NCBI GenBank assembly: GCA_949317995.1
Contig: OX439049.1
Location: 17,298,395 to 17,362,394 of the forward strand
DNA from: Acholoe squamosa
Taxonomy: Eukaryota > Annelida > Polychaeta > Phyllodocida > Polynoidae
Direction of reading: 5' to 3'
Length of the DNA stretch: 64,000 bases
Numbering within the stretch: position 1 is the stretch's first letter; every line of letters begins with the position of its first letter. The position numbers and the translations under genes were made by a program. The notes beneath the pieces were generated by a model, which saw only the letters and a list, made by a program, of their open reading frames with translations, was not told where the DNA came from and did no database searches. Positions 1 through 11,069 of the stretch are shown piece by piece.

Positions 1-1871
1 ATGGTATACGGGGGCCATTGCACCAGGTATATTACTTTCCATCAATCTGGCCCCAGCTCGACCACTGGCGTGAGTCGTCTCTGGTGACCAGCGTTTCTGG
101 GTAAAAGTAGTTCTGGGCGCTGGTTGCTGTAGCGGTTAAATGTAGGCAGGTATAGTTCGTAGTAATATTCCCCAGAGTGTGGGGACCCACGATCCCCAAA
201 CACAAGAGAGGGAGTTCCGTGAATCCTGACCGGACGAGACTGACTTTCCATGGCATCAAAGCAGTGGCGACAAGACTAGAATGCAGCTAGTGTCCTCCTA
301 TGGCCTAATCTTAATTCTTACACGGTTGTTTTGAAGCCATAGTCTAAGAGCACAATTTCAAGAGACCATGGCTTGACCAGACACAAGATTGTGAGCCATA
401 GCGGATGACCCCTTACAGTGCAATATACTAACATCCTAACTTCCGGTAAAGACGAACACCAGAGCCACCTCTCTGTGCAGCGCTGGAGCCGCACGTGTGC
501 CATCTATTCTCAATGACAGCCCTGCTACCAACAGCCATATCCTGCCTTTTTTGCCTCCTCTGCTGGAGAAGTAAGTAGTTGTAAATTTGCTTTAAAATAA
601 AGAAACATAACAGTATTTACTTATTTTGAAGCCATCAAGTCGTCTTGATTTGTTTTGATCCGCCATCTTGGCTTGCTCAAACAAGTGGGTCACGTGATAG
701 GGGAACCAGCTGCTGCTTTTAGTTTCGAGATTAAATGTTTCTTACGCAAGGTAATATTTTCTCTTTTAACATGGTGCTAATACTTAGATATACCTTAAAC
801 AAGTCATAACATAAAATAATTGAACTATTTCAATCATTCTTTTACCATAAAACCTCTAATAACCATACCTAAATACGAAAGTAACTAACTCTGTATAAAT
901 TTCAAAATGACGGCATTGAATATGCGAGGATCATATTCCATCCCCCCATTGAATACGGCATAAGTAGTACAAATCTATAGTGTATATTACGCTTTGAAAT
1001 GCATCCATGTTTACGGGTATAATGATACATGTACCGTCCAACAAGCCATTATATATACTCTCATTGGTGTATAATTTGGCCAAGCTATCCTACCAGAATA
1101 GCTGAAGAGGAAATTGATTTGATATCATACTCTTAACCATTCAGAACGAGAATCAATTGTGCATGGCAGTGCAGGAGCACCTTTAATGGGTTGAGGGCTG
1201 CATCACCTGGGTGCTGCAGGTACCTGGAGCTGATCTGATTCCCACAGTCGACTTCTGAGCAGCAGGACATAACTCCATCTGCCACCCAGTGGAACCTCCC
1301 CCGGGAACCCCTCACTCCTACACTCAAACCTGCCACCGCCTCACATCAATCTTACTGGTTCTTCACACCAAATATTCCAGCTGAGAACATATTCTTTATG
1401 TTGTTCCCAACCTCTCTGTGGTCCCTGCCTCAGTGTAACCTCGTAAATATAGCTTTGTATATACAGACTAAAGTCTATGGTGAGTAGGATGTTTTTCGGT
1501 TTAAGTAAGTCTGTACAATCTGAAGCCATTGACATGAAGGAAGTTATAAGGGGTCATGGGGTCGTTCTTTCTTTTGTAGTGTGTGCATTTCCACCATTGC
1601 TTAGTTAGAGAATACTGCTCCCTATGTCTCTTTCCAATACGCACCATGCACAGCATAATTCTACCATGATACATTATTTCAGTATATAATACGTATGCAC
1701 AAAACACATTTTACTACTTGTTTTATGCTCAAGTTTCATCTCACTGGAGAGGCATTCTGTCATCAGAGAATTCCCTAAAATTGGCTATTATAATAATGCA
1801 ATCGTTCACATAGGATTTGGTAGAGCAGTCGTCACAGTCAAAGCCTTAACATATGGGCGTATGTATATATA
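1..1871. other. No recognisable gene or element
   Basis: I see only short open frames with no conserved motif and no clear paired splice sites. The last bases (about 1858-1871) form a short TA-rich run that abuts the left end of the first Ngaro element. Confidence 0.5.
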
Positions 1872-2080
1872 TGGAACTATATACAGTCGTGTATATATAT
1901 ATATAATTAGCCGCGGGCGGTTAGGGACTACTTGCAGAGCGTAGTGATATCTATGATGTCATCGAATGACGTCATGGTAAACAGTCCTCCAGTATATAAG
2001 GGGGAACTTTTAATCAACCGTCAGTTTGACAATCTCACCTGTACAGGTAACACCACGCCAGGTGTTTCCTTGATTTTTAA
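1872..2080 (+). repeat. Ngaro copy A, terminal repeat A1
   Basis: Begins TGGAACTATATAC and ends at TTGATTTTTAA. It is repeated as A2 at 6369-6567 and matches A1/A2 of copy B. It carries an imperfect palindrome at 1880-1895, a CRE-like TGACGTCA at 1967-1974 and a TATA box at 1993-2000. Confidence 0.85.
1967..2000 (+). promoter_or_regulatory. Putative promoter in Ngaro copy A: CRE plus TATA box
   Basis: A palindromic TGACGTCA (1967-1974), the consensus CREB/ATF site, lies 18 bases upstream of TATATAAG (1993-2000). Both are retained in A2 of this copy and in A1/A2 of copy B despite divergence around them. Gag starts about 130 bases downstream of the TATA box. Promoter role is inferred. Confidence 0.5.
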
Positions 2081-2129
2081 CTTTTAAACTGTTTTTTCAT
2101 CGAGTTACAGGTTATTTATTTAAACAAAA

Positions 2130-3145
2130 ATGGGCAAGAAACCAACAGGGAGTGCTAGGGCAAAATCTGCCCAGAAGAAATTGGCAAGATCGGCTAAATT
2201 GGCTTCAAAATCGGCCAACTTAGGATATTCAACTGAGCTGGACTTATCTTGTGGAGGCCAGGTGCCTTCATCGCCCAACCAAGCTAATGGGTTTGAGGAT
2301 AGTCTACTCGCTGACCAGACGAGTAATGATAGGATTAACGCGCTGGAGGGCAAGTTACGTGAGATCAAGGGCCTTCTACAAGAGGTGGTTGCTACTAGAG
2401 GGGACCGGAAAGAAGAGATGTTGGATTTGACCAAAGGGGCGGGGCACCCATGTGCTGATGTATACGAGCACAGTGTGACGTCAGGTCATCAAGGACGCAG
2501 CCGCATATCCAAGGAGAGACGCCAACGTTCACCAAGCGGCCATAGCAACGGTTTGAGATGGGAAGAAGTTACTCGCCGGGGAGGTCTAAATCGTTTTTTT
2601 CTACTCGCCATGGTGAGCACAACTCGTCAAGAGGGTCGTCAATGGACTCTACTGCTTCTAGGCTTCATTCTGGTACCAAAATCGGTGAGTTTGATCATGA
2701 GCAATACATTAAAAAACGTGATAAGATTGAGAAACTGGTTTGTACTTGAAGCATACAAGGAGGGTGAAGATATTAAAGGCATGGTAAAACATTTGGAAAT
2801 GCTAGTGGAAAAATCTGGTACTAAGATCTATACTGTAGCAGCTCTGGTGGCATATGACAAGTTTGTTAGAGCTAGGGCTAATAATGATGGTATCGAAGCC
2901 TTTGGTACAATTGAAAATTCTGATATTCTTAGACATCTTTCTTATCATGGCACGGTCCAAGCCCAAAGGGCATATGCCTCTAGATGGAAAAATGTGGGTA
3001 AATCTAAGGTATCAAAAAACCCATGTTATGCATTCAACAGAGCAGGGGTTGCTTGAGGGACCCTTGCAAATATAAACACATTTGTAGTAGTTGCAGCCTT
3101 TCTGGACATAATAAGATGGAGTGTCAAAAATCTAGAAATGATTAG
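2130..3145 (+). pseudogene. Ngaro copy A gag (frameshifted)
   Basis: Starts MGKKPTGSARAKS, aligned with the start of the intact gag of copy B (MGRKSTRSATTSKK). The product should coat the element RNA. The frame is lost near 2590, continues in another frame to about 2745 (segment SKSFFSTRHGE to EFDHEQYIKKRDKIEKL), and returns to the first frame before being lost again near 3045. Despite the shifts, the C-terminal zinc ligands are still encoded: a CCCH finger followed by a CCHC knuckle, ending at TAG 3143-3145. That stop occupies the same place as the gag stop of copy B. Identity comes from alignment with copy B. Confidence 0.8.
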
Positions 3146-5156
3146 GAAGATGTGGGTAGCCAATGTCCTATGGCTGGTAGTGATTTTTGATTGATGCTGG
3201 ATCCAGTTATAGTAGGTTTGGTAGATGTTGGCTTACCTCCCCAGGCCACTCCAGTAGAGGAGGTGGTTGGTAGATTAACTCGTCCATGTGGAACCGTATT
3301 GGAACAAGAGAGACTTTTTGGTCCAGTTAGTCAGAGTGTATTCCAAGAAAAAAATTCTTCGGAAAATAAGGAAGAGGTTAATAGTTACAGTAATCCAAAT
3401 GATATGTTTGTTACATACAGTGGCCCAGTACAGGGTGAAGATGAACCACTATTTCCTGTAAATGTCGAAGGTTTGTATGGACAGTTGTATGGAAGGTGTG
3501 TGTAAGTGTGTTCATTATATTCCTTTACTCCAACAGAAAGGTCTCATTAGTATTAGTGATACTGAGGCTAATTTGCTATGGTATGGTTTCGTCCAAGGTT
3601 TCAAGATTGTAGACCCAGACTGTAAAACTACCTATGACTGTAAGAATTATAAATCAATTCTTGAATGGAAATTTTACAATGAATTTTGTGGTATATTATT
3701 GGATGAGTTGGAGGCGGGTCTTGTCTCAAAATCTGAGAGTAAACCTCAGTGTATTCATTCACTTGGGGGGGGTGAAAAAATCCAATGGCAAGTTGAGACC
3801 AATAACAGATTGTAGTATGCCTGAAAAAATCTCCATGGATACTACCAGTTCTACTTTTTCCTACAATAATATTAGCACAGTGACTGCTCAGTTAGATAGG
3901 AATGATTACATGAGTGTGGATGACCTGAAATCTGCTTATAGAACTATAAATGTATATGGTCCCCATACAACTATGCAAGGTTTCAGGTGGAATTTTGGAC
4001 ATGGAGATGAGTACTATGTTAGCAATAGATTAACCTTTGGTCCGAAGTGTGCTCCATATATATTCAATAGAATATCAGACTTCATTGTGGAAGTAGCAAA
4101 GTTTTATGGTGTTAAAAGAATTGTTAATTACTTAGATGATTTTATAGTCATTACTGAAAGTTATGAGGATTGTCTCAGTCAAAGAAATCTATTGATGGAA
4201 TGTATGGAGTACATGGGCTTTGTAGTCTCACAGGTGAAAGTCACTGAACCGGCTCAAGAGTGCAAATCTTTAGGTATTATTATAAATTCTAAAGATTTAG
4301 AATTATCTTTACCTAAGGATAAAGTAGAAAAAATGAAGGGAATCTTATTAGACAGTGTTAATAAAAAGTTCATCTCAAAAACAGAATTTGGAGAGAATTG
4401 GTGGACTAATATCATTCTGCTCTCAGGTGGTTAAAGGTGGTAGGACCTTTAGTAGAAGGATTTTTGATTTGTGTGCCCATGCTAAACCTGGGGGTTGCAT
4501 TAGAGTCTCTAATTGTACTAGACAGGACATGCGTTGGTGGTTGGATTTTGTGATACTTTTGATTGTAAAAGTTTAGTCCTTAATGACCTAATAGATGCCC
4601 CTATGTATTCGGATTCATCTGTTAGGGGCTTTGGAGCGTGGATGGGCAATGATTTTCTGTACGGAGACTGGACATCATTTGATAAATTTAATCTGGGTGT
4701 AGACCATTTTACTTTCCCTCCAATACTTGATAATCTAAAAATCCACCACAGGAATATCAATGTGTATGAATTGTACCCTGTTATGATGGGTTTAAAATGT
4801 TCAATTTCTAGTTACAAAAGCAGAAGAATCCATTGGATAACGGACAATATGCAAGTTCTAGCCATGATCAATACAGGTAGATCAAAAAATAAACTGTAGA
4901 AATTTATGCTACTTATATTAGGTCAGAGGATAATATTCTGGCTGACCAGTTGTCAAGACTAGCCTATAAAGGTATCCCTAAAAAATGTGTCACCACTCTA
5001 CATGATATTAAACATGTGCTGTTTTGGTTCCAGAGTGAAAAAGGTTGCAAAAAAGAAAAAGGTATCTTTTGGACCAGGGTGTGTCAGAAAATACAAAGAG
5101 ATCTAGGTTACAACAACTTAAAAGGTGTAAGAAATGTTGTAAAAAATTTAGTTTAA
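3146..5156 (+). pseudogene. Ngaro copy A pol: reverse transcriptase-RNase H (broken)
   Basis: The region encodes a degraded RT-RNase H polyprotein like that of copy B. RT motif A (VDDLKSAY) and the YLDD catalytic box are present around 3915-4140. RNase H motifs YSDSS (about 4605), VYELYP (about 4765) and ITDNMQVL (about 4840) remain. Frameshifts near 3500, 3770, 4385, 4560 and 4900 split it into at least five open pieces. The first ATG is at 3194. Between the gag TAG and this ATG the frame is shared and resembles copy B, apart from an extra TGA at 3188-3190. Confidence 0.8.
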
Positions 5157-5986
5157 AACCTTTTCCTTGTTCTCCATCACAGGGTTCATTATATGCAGTG
5201 TATCTATCTGAATATATGAAGCCTTCATCTGTAAAAAGTTATATGTCTGTGGTTTGATACCAATAGAAGTTAAAAGGGTTCATTGATTACAGCAGTAATT
5301 TCATGTTGAAGAAGACATTGGATGGTATGGTTGGAGAGACATGATACTAATCCTACAAGGAGTATTCATCTCCTGACTCCTCGAGAAATGCTAAAATTAA
5401 GGTCCAATTTAGACCTATCTAATAGGGCAAACATGAAATTTTGGTTGGCTATATTTACATGTTATAGAGGTGTACTCAGGGTAGGCCATGTGGTAAAATC
5501 CCCTCACACGTTGAGGGTATGTGATGTTAAGGTTAATGACAGCTATGTAGTCGTACATGTAGTAAGTTCAAAAACTGACCAACTTGGTAAGAGTTTGTTT
5601 GATATATTTTTGTCAAGAAATGATAGGTCATTACTATGTCCATGTAGGGGCTTACAGGATTTGTGTAGAGGTAGTAATAGAAGAGATCACCTTTTTAAAT
5701 CCAATGGTAGTTGTATGAATTATCAGTATGTCAACTCGAAGCTCAAAGTTCTAGCTATCCAATATGGTATTAAAGGTTGTGTCTCTACTCATTCACTTAC
5801 ACATGGAGGTGCTACAATGTTGAAAAATGCTGGCCTCAGTGAAGAGGCTATCAAGAAGAAAGTCAATTGGAAATCCAATGCGATATATATGGTTATTTAC
5901 ATGATTATAAAGATGAATTATTAGAGTTTGCCAATCTCATTTGTAATGCTGATTGGTATGTGTTTACATGTGTTTGGCATGTTTAG
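5030..5986 (+). pseudogene. Ngaro copy A tyrosine recombinase (inactive)
   Basis: Homologous to the intact recombinase of copy B. The N-terminal SAM-like segment (SENTKRSRLQQLKR) is followed by a stop near 5255, then by the catalytic domain from 5322. The motif CYRGVLRVGHV (first Arg) and SSKTDQ (Lys) are kept, but the box that reads HSLRHGGAT in copy B reads HSLTHGGAT here, so the second catalytic Arg is lost. A frameshift near 5890 separates the nucleophile region. These lesions make it a pseudogene. Confidence 0.8.
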
Positions 5987-5996
5987 GTGTGTGTTT

Positions 5997-6368
5997 GGCA
6001 TGTATGGTGCCAATAGCCCCAAGGTCAGTAACCCACCAAACTCATGTGTTTCTGTGATGAGATCATTTATTATTATATATTCATCATTACATTCTTCATA
6101 TACCATATCACATATAATATTATATTAATGTCTGCATATTACTGGTATATTCTTCCCTGGTAGCGAGGGCTTCCCTACCCCACTTTAAAGGGTCTATATC
6201 TCCTCTTTCCTATCCCCTCAGGATGTGTGTGGTGCACATATGCACGGGCACTGACACATTCCTCTGTTAAATTGTGTAAGGTAGTTCTCACCATGAATAT
6301 GACCTTAGCTGTCTAAATGGCGTTAAACATCTATTACTCACTCACTTCCCTGGTTGTGAGATGACTTA
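5997..6368 (+). repeat. Ngaro copy A, internal repeat B1 (SINE-interrupted)
   Basis: Starts GGCATGTATGGTGCCAATAG and matches B2 at 6651-6829. An insertion of 178 bases plus a duplicated target splits it at 6168-6360. It ends at ACTTA directly before A2, reproducing the circle-type junction of split-repeat elements. Confidence 0.8.
6168..6345 (+). mobile_element. SINE-like insertion inside Ngaro B1
   Basis: Flanked by a 15-base imperfect duplication (6153-6167 and 6346-6360; TTCCCTGG..G.GAG, 13 of 15 identical). The 3' end reads GGCGTTAAACATC followed by ACTCACTCAC, resembling the tails of mollusc SINEs. The interrupted sequence is continuous in copy B, which confirms the insertion. I see no clear RNA polymerase III A or B box, so it may be 5' truncated. 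Confidence 0.6.
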
Positions 6369-6567
6369 TGGAACTATATACACTCGTGTATATATATATA
6401 TATATAATTAGGGACTACTTGCAGAGCATAGTGATATCTAAGATGTCATCAAATGACGTCATGGTAAACAGTCCTCCAGTATATAAGGGGGAACTTTGAA
6501 TCAACCATCAGTTGGTCAATCTCACCTGTAAAGGTAACACCACGCCAGGTGTTTCCTTGATTTTTAA
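6369..6567 (+). repeat. Ngaro copy A, repeat A2
   Basis: Second copy of A1. The palindrome TATACACTCGTGTATA is perfect here (6377-6392). Several substitutions and a small deletion relative to A1 show age. Confidence 0.85.
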
Positions 6568-6644
6568 TTTTTACTATTGTTATTATTATTGTTCAATTTT
6601 ACTGACTTATACCTTTGTCAACTAATTATTATGGTTGTCTTATT

Positions 6645-6650
6645 AATAAA
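6645..6650 (+). terminator. AATAAA before Ngaro B2 (copy A)
   Basis: AATAAA lies directly upstream of B2. The same hexamer lies at the same place in copy B, so it is a candidate polyadenylation signal for the element transcript. Confidence 0.4.
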
Positions 6651-6829
6651 GGCATGTATGGTGCTGATAGCCCCAAGGTCAGTAACCCACCAAACTCATG
6701 TGTTTCTGTGATAAGATCATTCATTATTATATATTCATCATTACATTCTTGATATACCATATCACCTATAATATTATATTAATGTCCACATATTACCGGT
6801 ATATTCTTCCCTGGTAGCGAGATAACTTA
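6651..6829 (+). repeat. Ngaro copy A, terminal repeat B2
   Basis: Second copy of B1 without the SINE. It ends GCGAGATAACTTA and runs straight into a long TA tract. Confidence 0.85.
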
Positions 6830-6845
6830 TATATAATTATATAAT

Positions 6846-6877
<32 letters not shown>

Positions 6878-6883
6878 AATATA

Positions 6884-6946
<63 letters not shown>
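6830..6946. repeat. (TA)n microsatellite
   Basis: Almost pure TA dinucleotide with a few A/T interruptions at its left side, abutting the right end of Ngaro copy A. Confidence 0.9.
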
Positions 6947-6950
<4 letters not shown>

Positions 6951-8247
6951 GTGGATAGTGTTCTTGACGATTTGAGAGGCCTATATATGTCGCCATAAGG
7001 GATATTGAAATAAGCCCCTGTGTAAATGGTGCTTGTTGTGAATTGAGACACTTGTATATGCTCAAAGTTGTATGGGGTATTTGCTACATTTGCTCATATT
7101 AAGTTCCTCTGTTGCATAATGATCAGCTATGTCTCTGTAACCTAGAGTGAGGTTTTGTGACTACTATATAGAATATATCTATAGAGTGTTGATAGAGAAA
7201 GTTCACAAAATATTAAATATTTCGGCCAATATTTCTTTCTTTTGTGGTTGATACATACTGTATTTCTTGTACATGTATTTAGTAATTGATTCTCACTTTT
7301 AGTTATTCAGATGCAGCATCATCGTTGTAGCATTTTCATTCTCCTTAAAAGAAAGGGAATATAGACCTTTGGGAAAAAACTAAACATGGATATATCTTTA
7401 GGGGATATCCCTTTCTGATTCTTAATTCTGAACCAAAATAAGGTTGATAATTAGAGGCTACCTGCTTCATATCTTTTCTTCCTGACATGACCAGTTAGAG
7501 TCATTTCATAAAAGCCCATTCTGCCTAAATATCAATGGTCTACACATGTCCATGTATTATAAGTCCTTCTATCGCTATTTGCTGTGCCTTTATCAGTCTT
7601 ACTCTTATAGCCATGCCTGTGTTTTTACCGTGCAGTCTGGCAGCATGTTGCTGGGTGAGGGACGTCTGTAGTATACAGAGTGTGTAACAGTCTGGGCAGG
7701 GTCACGTCAGGCAGCTTCAGTGATGAGCGATGGAGTGTTCTTAGACCCAGATTCCTGAGATTTCCTGAATTGAATGACGCAGAAGCTAAGTCTGTATTCG
7801 GTCCGTCAGGGTTTGGCCCCAGACACCATGCTGAGAGATGGGTTCAGAAACAGCATGATATCACAGGTAATTTTAGCCACAGGCTCAATGTATGAAGTTA
7901 TGGCATTTTGTCTATTTATAAGCTCCTCTTTGTCCCTTTGGACACTTCATAGTCTGTGGTTAAAACGTAACCTAACAAGTGTCCTTCAGGAATGAGTCTG
8001 TTTATGTGCGGACTACATCAGCTTCTTGTGGCGATTACAGGGCTGGGAATAACCTGGAAACTGTGCATGCATTACTGCAAGAAAAAGGGATGGGATGGGG
8101 ACAGATGCTTTTACGAACCGTCTTATATTGTTGCTAGGCCAACACTGGTCAAAGAGCCTTTTATAATCCAAGGATGTATCGTGCATGCCTTAATACATTT
8201 TAATACATTGTATCATTTGGTAGGCAGGTATGAATGTAGCCCTGAAA
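6947..8247. other. No recognisable gene
   Basis: Low-complexity to ordinary intergenic sequence. Open frames around 7680-8330 show no motif I recognise. A GT-type donor follows CACAG near 7867 but I could not find a convincing matching acceptor. Confidence 0.4.
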
Positions 8248-8601
8248 GTCGAATCCCACATGGCGAAAATTGCGATTTTAAATATATTGCAATTTTGGGG
8301 TTTACCCCAAATTCGCAGGGGATATGACTGCAATAGGGTACATAGAACACAAGGATACTGTTGTGTTTTACTGTAAAGCATTTGTGATTTATTGTCCTGG
8401 TGAATGGGTATATCTGTGTCTGACATGTTTGATATTCTAAAATCGCAAGGATATAAAACCTTAGCATAGTCTGCAGTGTAACTTTGATATTGCACAATGC
8501 TCCTTGCACTCCTTGCGATTGGGGACACTATGAAGGACATAAAACCCAACTAAAAAAATCGCAGAGATATTTGAGGCATTTTTCGCCATGTGGGATTCGA
8601 C
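8248..8601. mobile_element. MITE with GTCGAATCCCACATGGCG inverted ends
   Basis: The left end GTCGAATCCCACATGGCGAA (8248 onward) is the reverse complement of the right end finishing at 8601. The inverted match is about 22 bases and nearly continues beyond. The interior repeats a TCGCA-GATAT motif and has no coding capacity. The target duplication is not clear. Confidence 0.7.
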
Positions 8602-9731
8602 CTTGATGAATCTACATACAATCTACATTGAAGACCCGGTGGCTGTTGCTAAACCCTTGGAAGTCACTTCTGTCGTAGGTGTACTTCCAAAAACGGAAGG
8701 CACTCATCTTTGGTAGTCTATTCTCTATTGCATTGCCAAATGGCACTTCCCAATAGAAGTGGTCGAGAAGTGGTTACTAACAACCCCTCAACTGGAAGTT
8801 GGTTCCTACACTCTGTCGCATAAGTATGTAGGCATGGGCAGTCTGGGAAGCACTCAGGTATGACCATTTTTCGCAACACAGTTTGATTTGTGGGAAAGTG
8901 ACTACTTCTGAACTACAGTGTTTGAAGTGATACTAAGTGGTTAAGTAGAGGAGGGAAGTGGGAAGTGAGGTACCTACCCTGGAAAGCAACAACTCAATCT
9001 TTTTGCAACAGCCTTCCGACCAAGTCATACTGACCATACAGGATTAATACACTTCTAAAGAGTTGACATGATGAACCAATGACCTGTCAGCACGGTATGG
9101 AACATGATGACAACAAAGGAGTATGAACTGGGAGGCATCATCCAGCCTGTACTGAATTAAAACTTTACAACTGATGACAAAGTAGTACTATTTTCTTCAG
9201 ACAGTCTTGAGCTCTTTTCCTCCTTGTTAGCTGCACTAAGACTGGAGAGACACAGTTTACAATCCACCCATGGTTCTTCGGTGGGTTTCTAGCAGGCAGA
9301 CATCGAGCATATATCAGACACAAGTAGGTTTCTTAGGTGATGATCGTAACCTACTTACTCTTGCCTTCTCTATGCTGAGGATCAGACCGATAGAAAATAG
9401 CAGTAATGAGCGTTAAAACTTTCGTAAGATTGCGTTTTGGGAAATCGATGATATACACTGTTTTCAGTTGGTTGTGGATCAACTGTCATAAAAAAGGATC
9501 CGTGAATTGGAATGATTGAGTTCAAGCAGGATGAGCAGGGGTCGGCATATATACATTATAATACAGGTGTTTTCAGGTTTGTGTGACATGGGGGCGGGAT
9601 CAGGTGTGTTAGTGTAGGACCTTCCCAGCTCCTGTGAGGACATATCAGTACCACGTAGTTCTGGAGATTCTTTCGTGCTTTTTTTTATCAATCAATTATC
9701 ATTCTTTAGGGTGATGCTTTGATTTAAGAGA
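8602..9731. other. No recognisable gene
   Basis: 8640-8960 contains several GGAAGTGG/CCACTTCC-type words in both orientations, suggesting a degenerate repeat. Nothing else is recognised. Confidence 0.4.
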
Positions 9732-9849
9732 CCATAAATGACGTCACACGGCAGGGGGAGGGGGTCTACGCGTCCTATACAGTTCTATAGTAAAAGTGTG
9801 ACGAAAGGGGGAGGGTAAATGGTCAAAAAATGTGTGACGTCATTTATGG
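9732..9849. mobile_element. Short MITE with CCATAAATGACGTCACAC ends
   Basis: An 18-base perfect inverted repeat lies at 9732-9749 and 9832-9849. The sequence next to the ends is G-rich inward, and the right end continues as GGCCCC outward. Each end contains a TGACGTCA palindrome. A TTAA lies just left (9724-9727). It resembles a widespread invertebrate MITE type with GGGGCCATCCATAAAT-like termini; that family recall is from memory. Confidence 0.65.
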
Positions 9850-10149
9850 ATGGCCCCTAGGTAGAGTCCAACATACCCTTCCCCTTATATGCCTGGATGC
9901 TTAACTTGAGCTAGAACCGCATTATTGTTACTGCATGAGAACTCAAAATGATATCATAGAGACTAGCTTTACCCGATTGCATCGGATATATACCATTGCC
10001 ATCTTCTATGAGAACGTTCTGTACAGAACTAACAATGTATGTATGAAGATATGCACATATCAATATGAGGACGATTGGATATGGTGTGTAGGCCATCATA
10101 ATATGCGATCTAGAATAATAATCTTGAATGATTGTTACATTTCTAGATG

Positions 10150-10440
10150 GCAGTGAAGCTGCCAAGTCATGTTGGCACTGGACTATTGATCCAAAGGTCG
10201 GTGGATCTAGTCCCAACATGTCCACACCATTTTTTTCCACTGAAGACCCATGCCCACTTTATAAAGAATGGAACAAAATGATTTTTCATGTTTTGGTGTT
10301 TTCATTTCTTTTATTTTCAAATAGAATTGGATCAAAAGAGATATTTAGGAACATCGGTAATGCTATGAGAGGATGGGAAGAGTAGCCATCACTGCTCGGA
10401 CTAGATCCATCGACCTTCGGATCATACAGTGAACTGGGCT
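10150..10440. repeat. Inverted pair of tRNA-like (SINE) fragments
   Basis: The 11-mer GGATCTAGTCC (10203-10213), close to an RNA polymerase III B box, recurs inverted at 10398-10408. Around it about 30 bases match (TGATCC.AAGGTCG.TGGATC). No full cloverleaf can be drawn, so these look like decayed tRNA-derived SINE heads, not tRNA genes. Confidence 0.35.
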
Positions 10441-11069
10441 AGCCCACATGGAACCCACCTGGCTCCCCTGACATTTACCAGCATTTACCCATCTGGGCCT
10501 GGCCCACAGGCATGGAGAAATCCCATCTGGGGCCCATGTGGTCGTGCTGGCTGGGTCTTTCTTTAAGGACTATACGCTTTCCCTATTTGGATGTCTAACA
10601 AAGCCACAGCTAAATTACAACTCATTCAAATATTACGATATGCTGCTTACTACACAGAAAAAAAATAACATGAAATGATGTGAATACGTATGCAACTGTG
10701 AACAGATACTCATTGAATTCAATAAAGTTTAGATAACCTGAATTAGACTTGTTATGCATGCACTCAAGCTTAACAAGTAATTTTCTGAAGGTTTCTTTGT
10801 TGTTGCACAAACTGCATTTCATACTGACTGAGTTTGACTCAGAGAGAACAAGGACAGCAAGTTTCAATGGGGTAAAGTTGACTGACTTGTCTGTATAATC
10901 TAGGTAACCTTTCTCGATAATCATGGATTACGTCATACTACTTACATGTATGCATATCCTTGGTGTATCCTAGAACCCACATTACTTAACCTAATTAGAT
11001 CTTGCAATTTATGTGAAAGAGATCACATAGCAGAAGAAGGAAACACATTTTAAGTACTTTCACACTATG
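10441..11069. other. No recognisable gene
   Basis: Nothing supported on either strand. Confidence 0.4.

Larger units (their letters stand above)
1872..6829 (+). mobile_element. Ngaro-type DIRS retrotransposon, copy A (decayed)
   Basis: The element has the split-direct-repeat layout typical of Ngaro elements: A1 (1872-2080), gag, pol (reverse transcriptase plus RNase H), tyrosine recombinase, B1 (5997-6368, interrupted by a SINE), A2 (6369-6567), a spacer and B2 (6651-6829). No methyltransferase domain lies between RNase H and recombinase, which favours Ngaro over DIRS1 or PAT. A1 and A2 differ at many sites, so this copy is old. All three coding regions carry frameshifts or stops, and the recombinase has lost an active-site Arg, so the copy should be non-autonomous. 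It is homologous over its whole length to the younger copy on the other strand at 29814-34624. Confidence 0.88.

Noticed and set aside
1133-1336. 67-residue minus-strand frame
   Set aside because: No splice context and no motif; composition alone is not enough.
2120-2434. 104-residue minus-strand frame (and 34121-34477 on the plus strand)
   Set aside because: Antisense shadows of the Ngaro gag genes.
6793-7065. Open frames of alternating Ile-Tyr (also 29355-29558 and 29601-29816)
   Set aside because: They are translations of TA dinucleotide repeats.
7680-7995. Possible exon with a donor near 7867
   Set aside because: No clear acceptor, no recognisable protein and competing frames.
10150-10230. 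tRNA gene (also 13209-13300 and 22626-22690)
   Set aside because: Only A/B-box-like words remain; no cloverleaf can be folded, so they fit SINE remnants.
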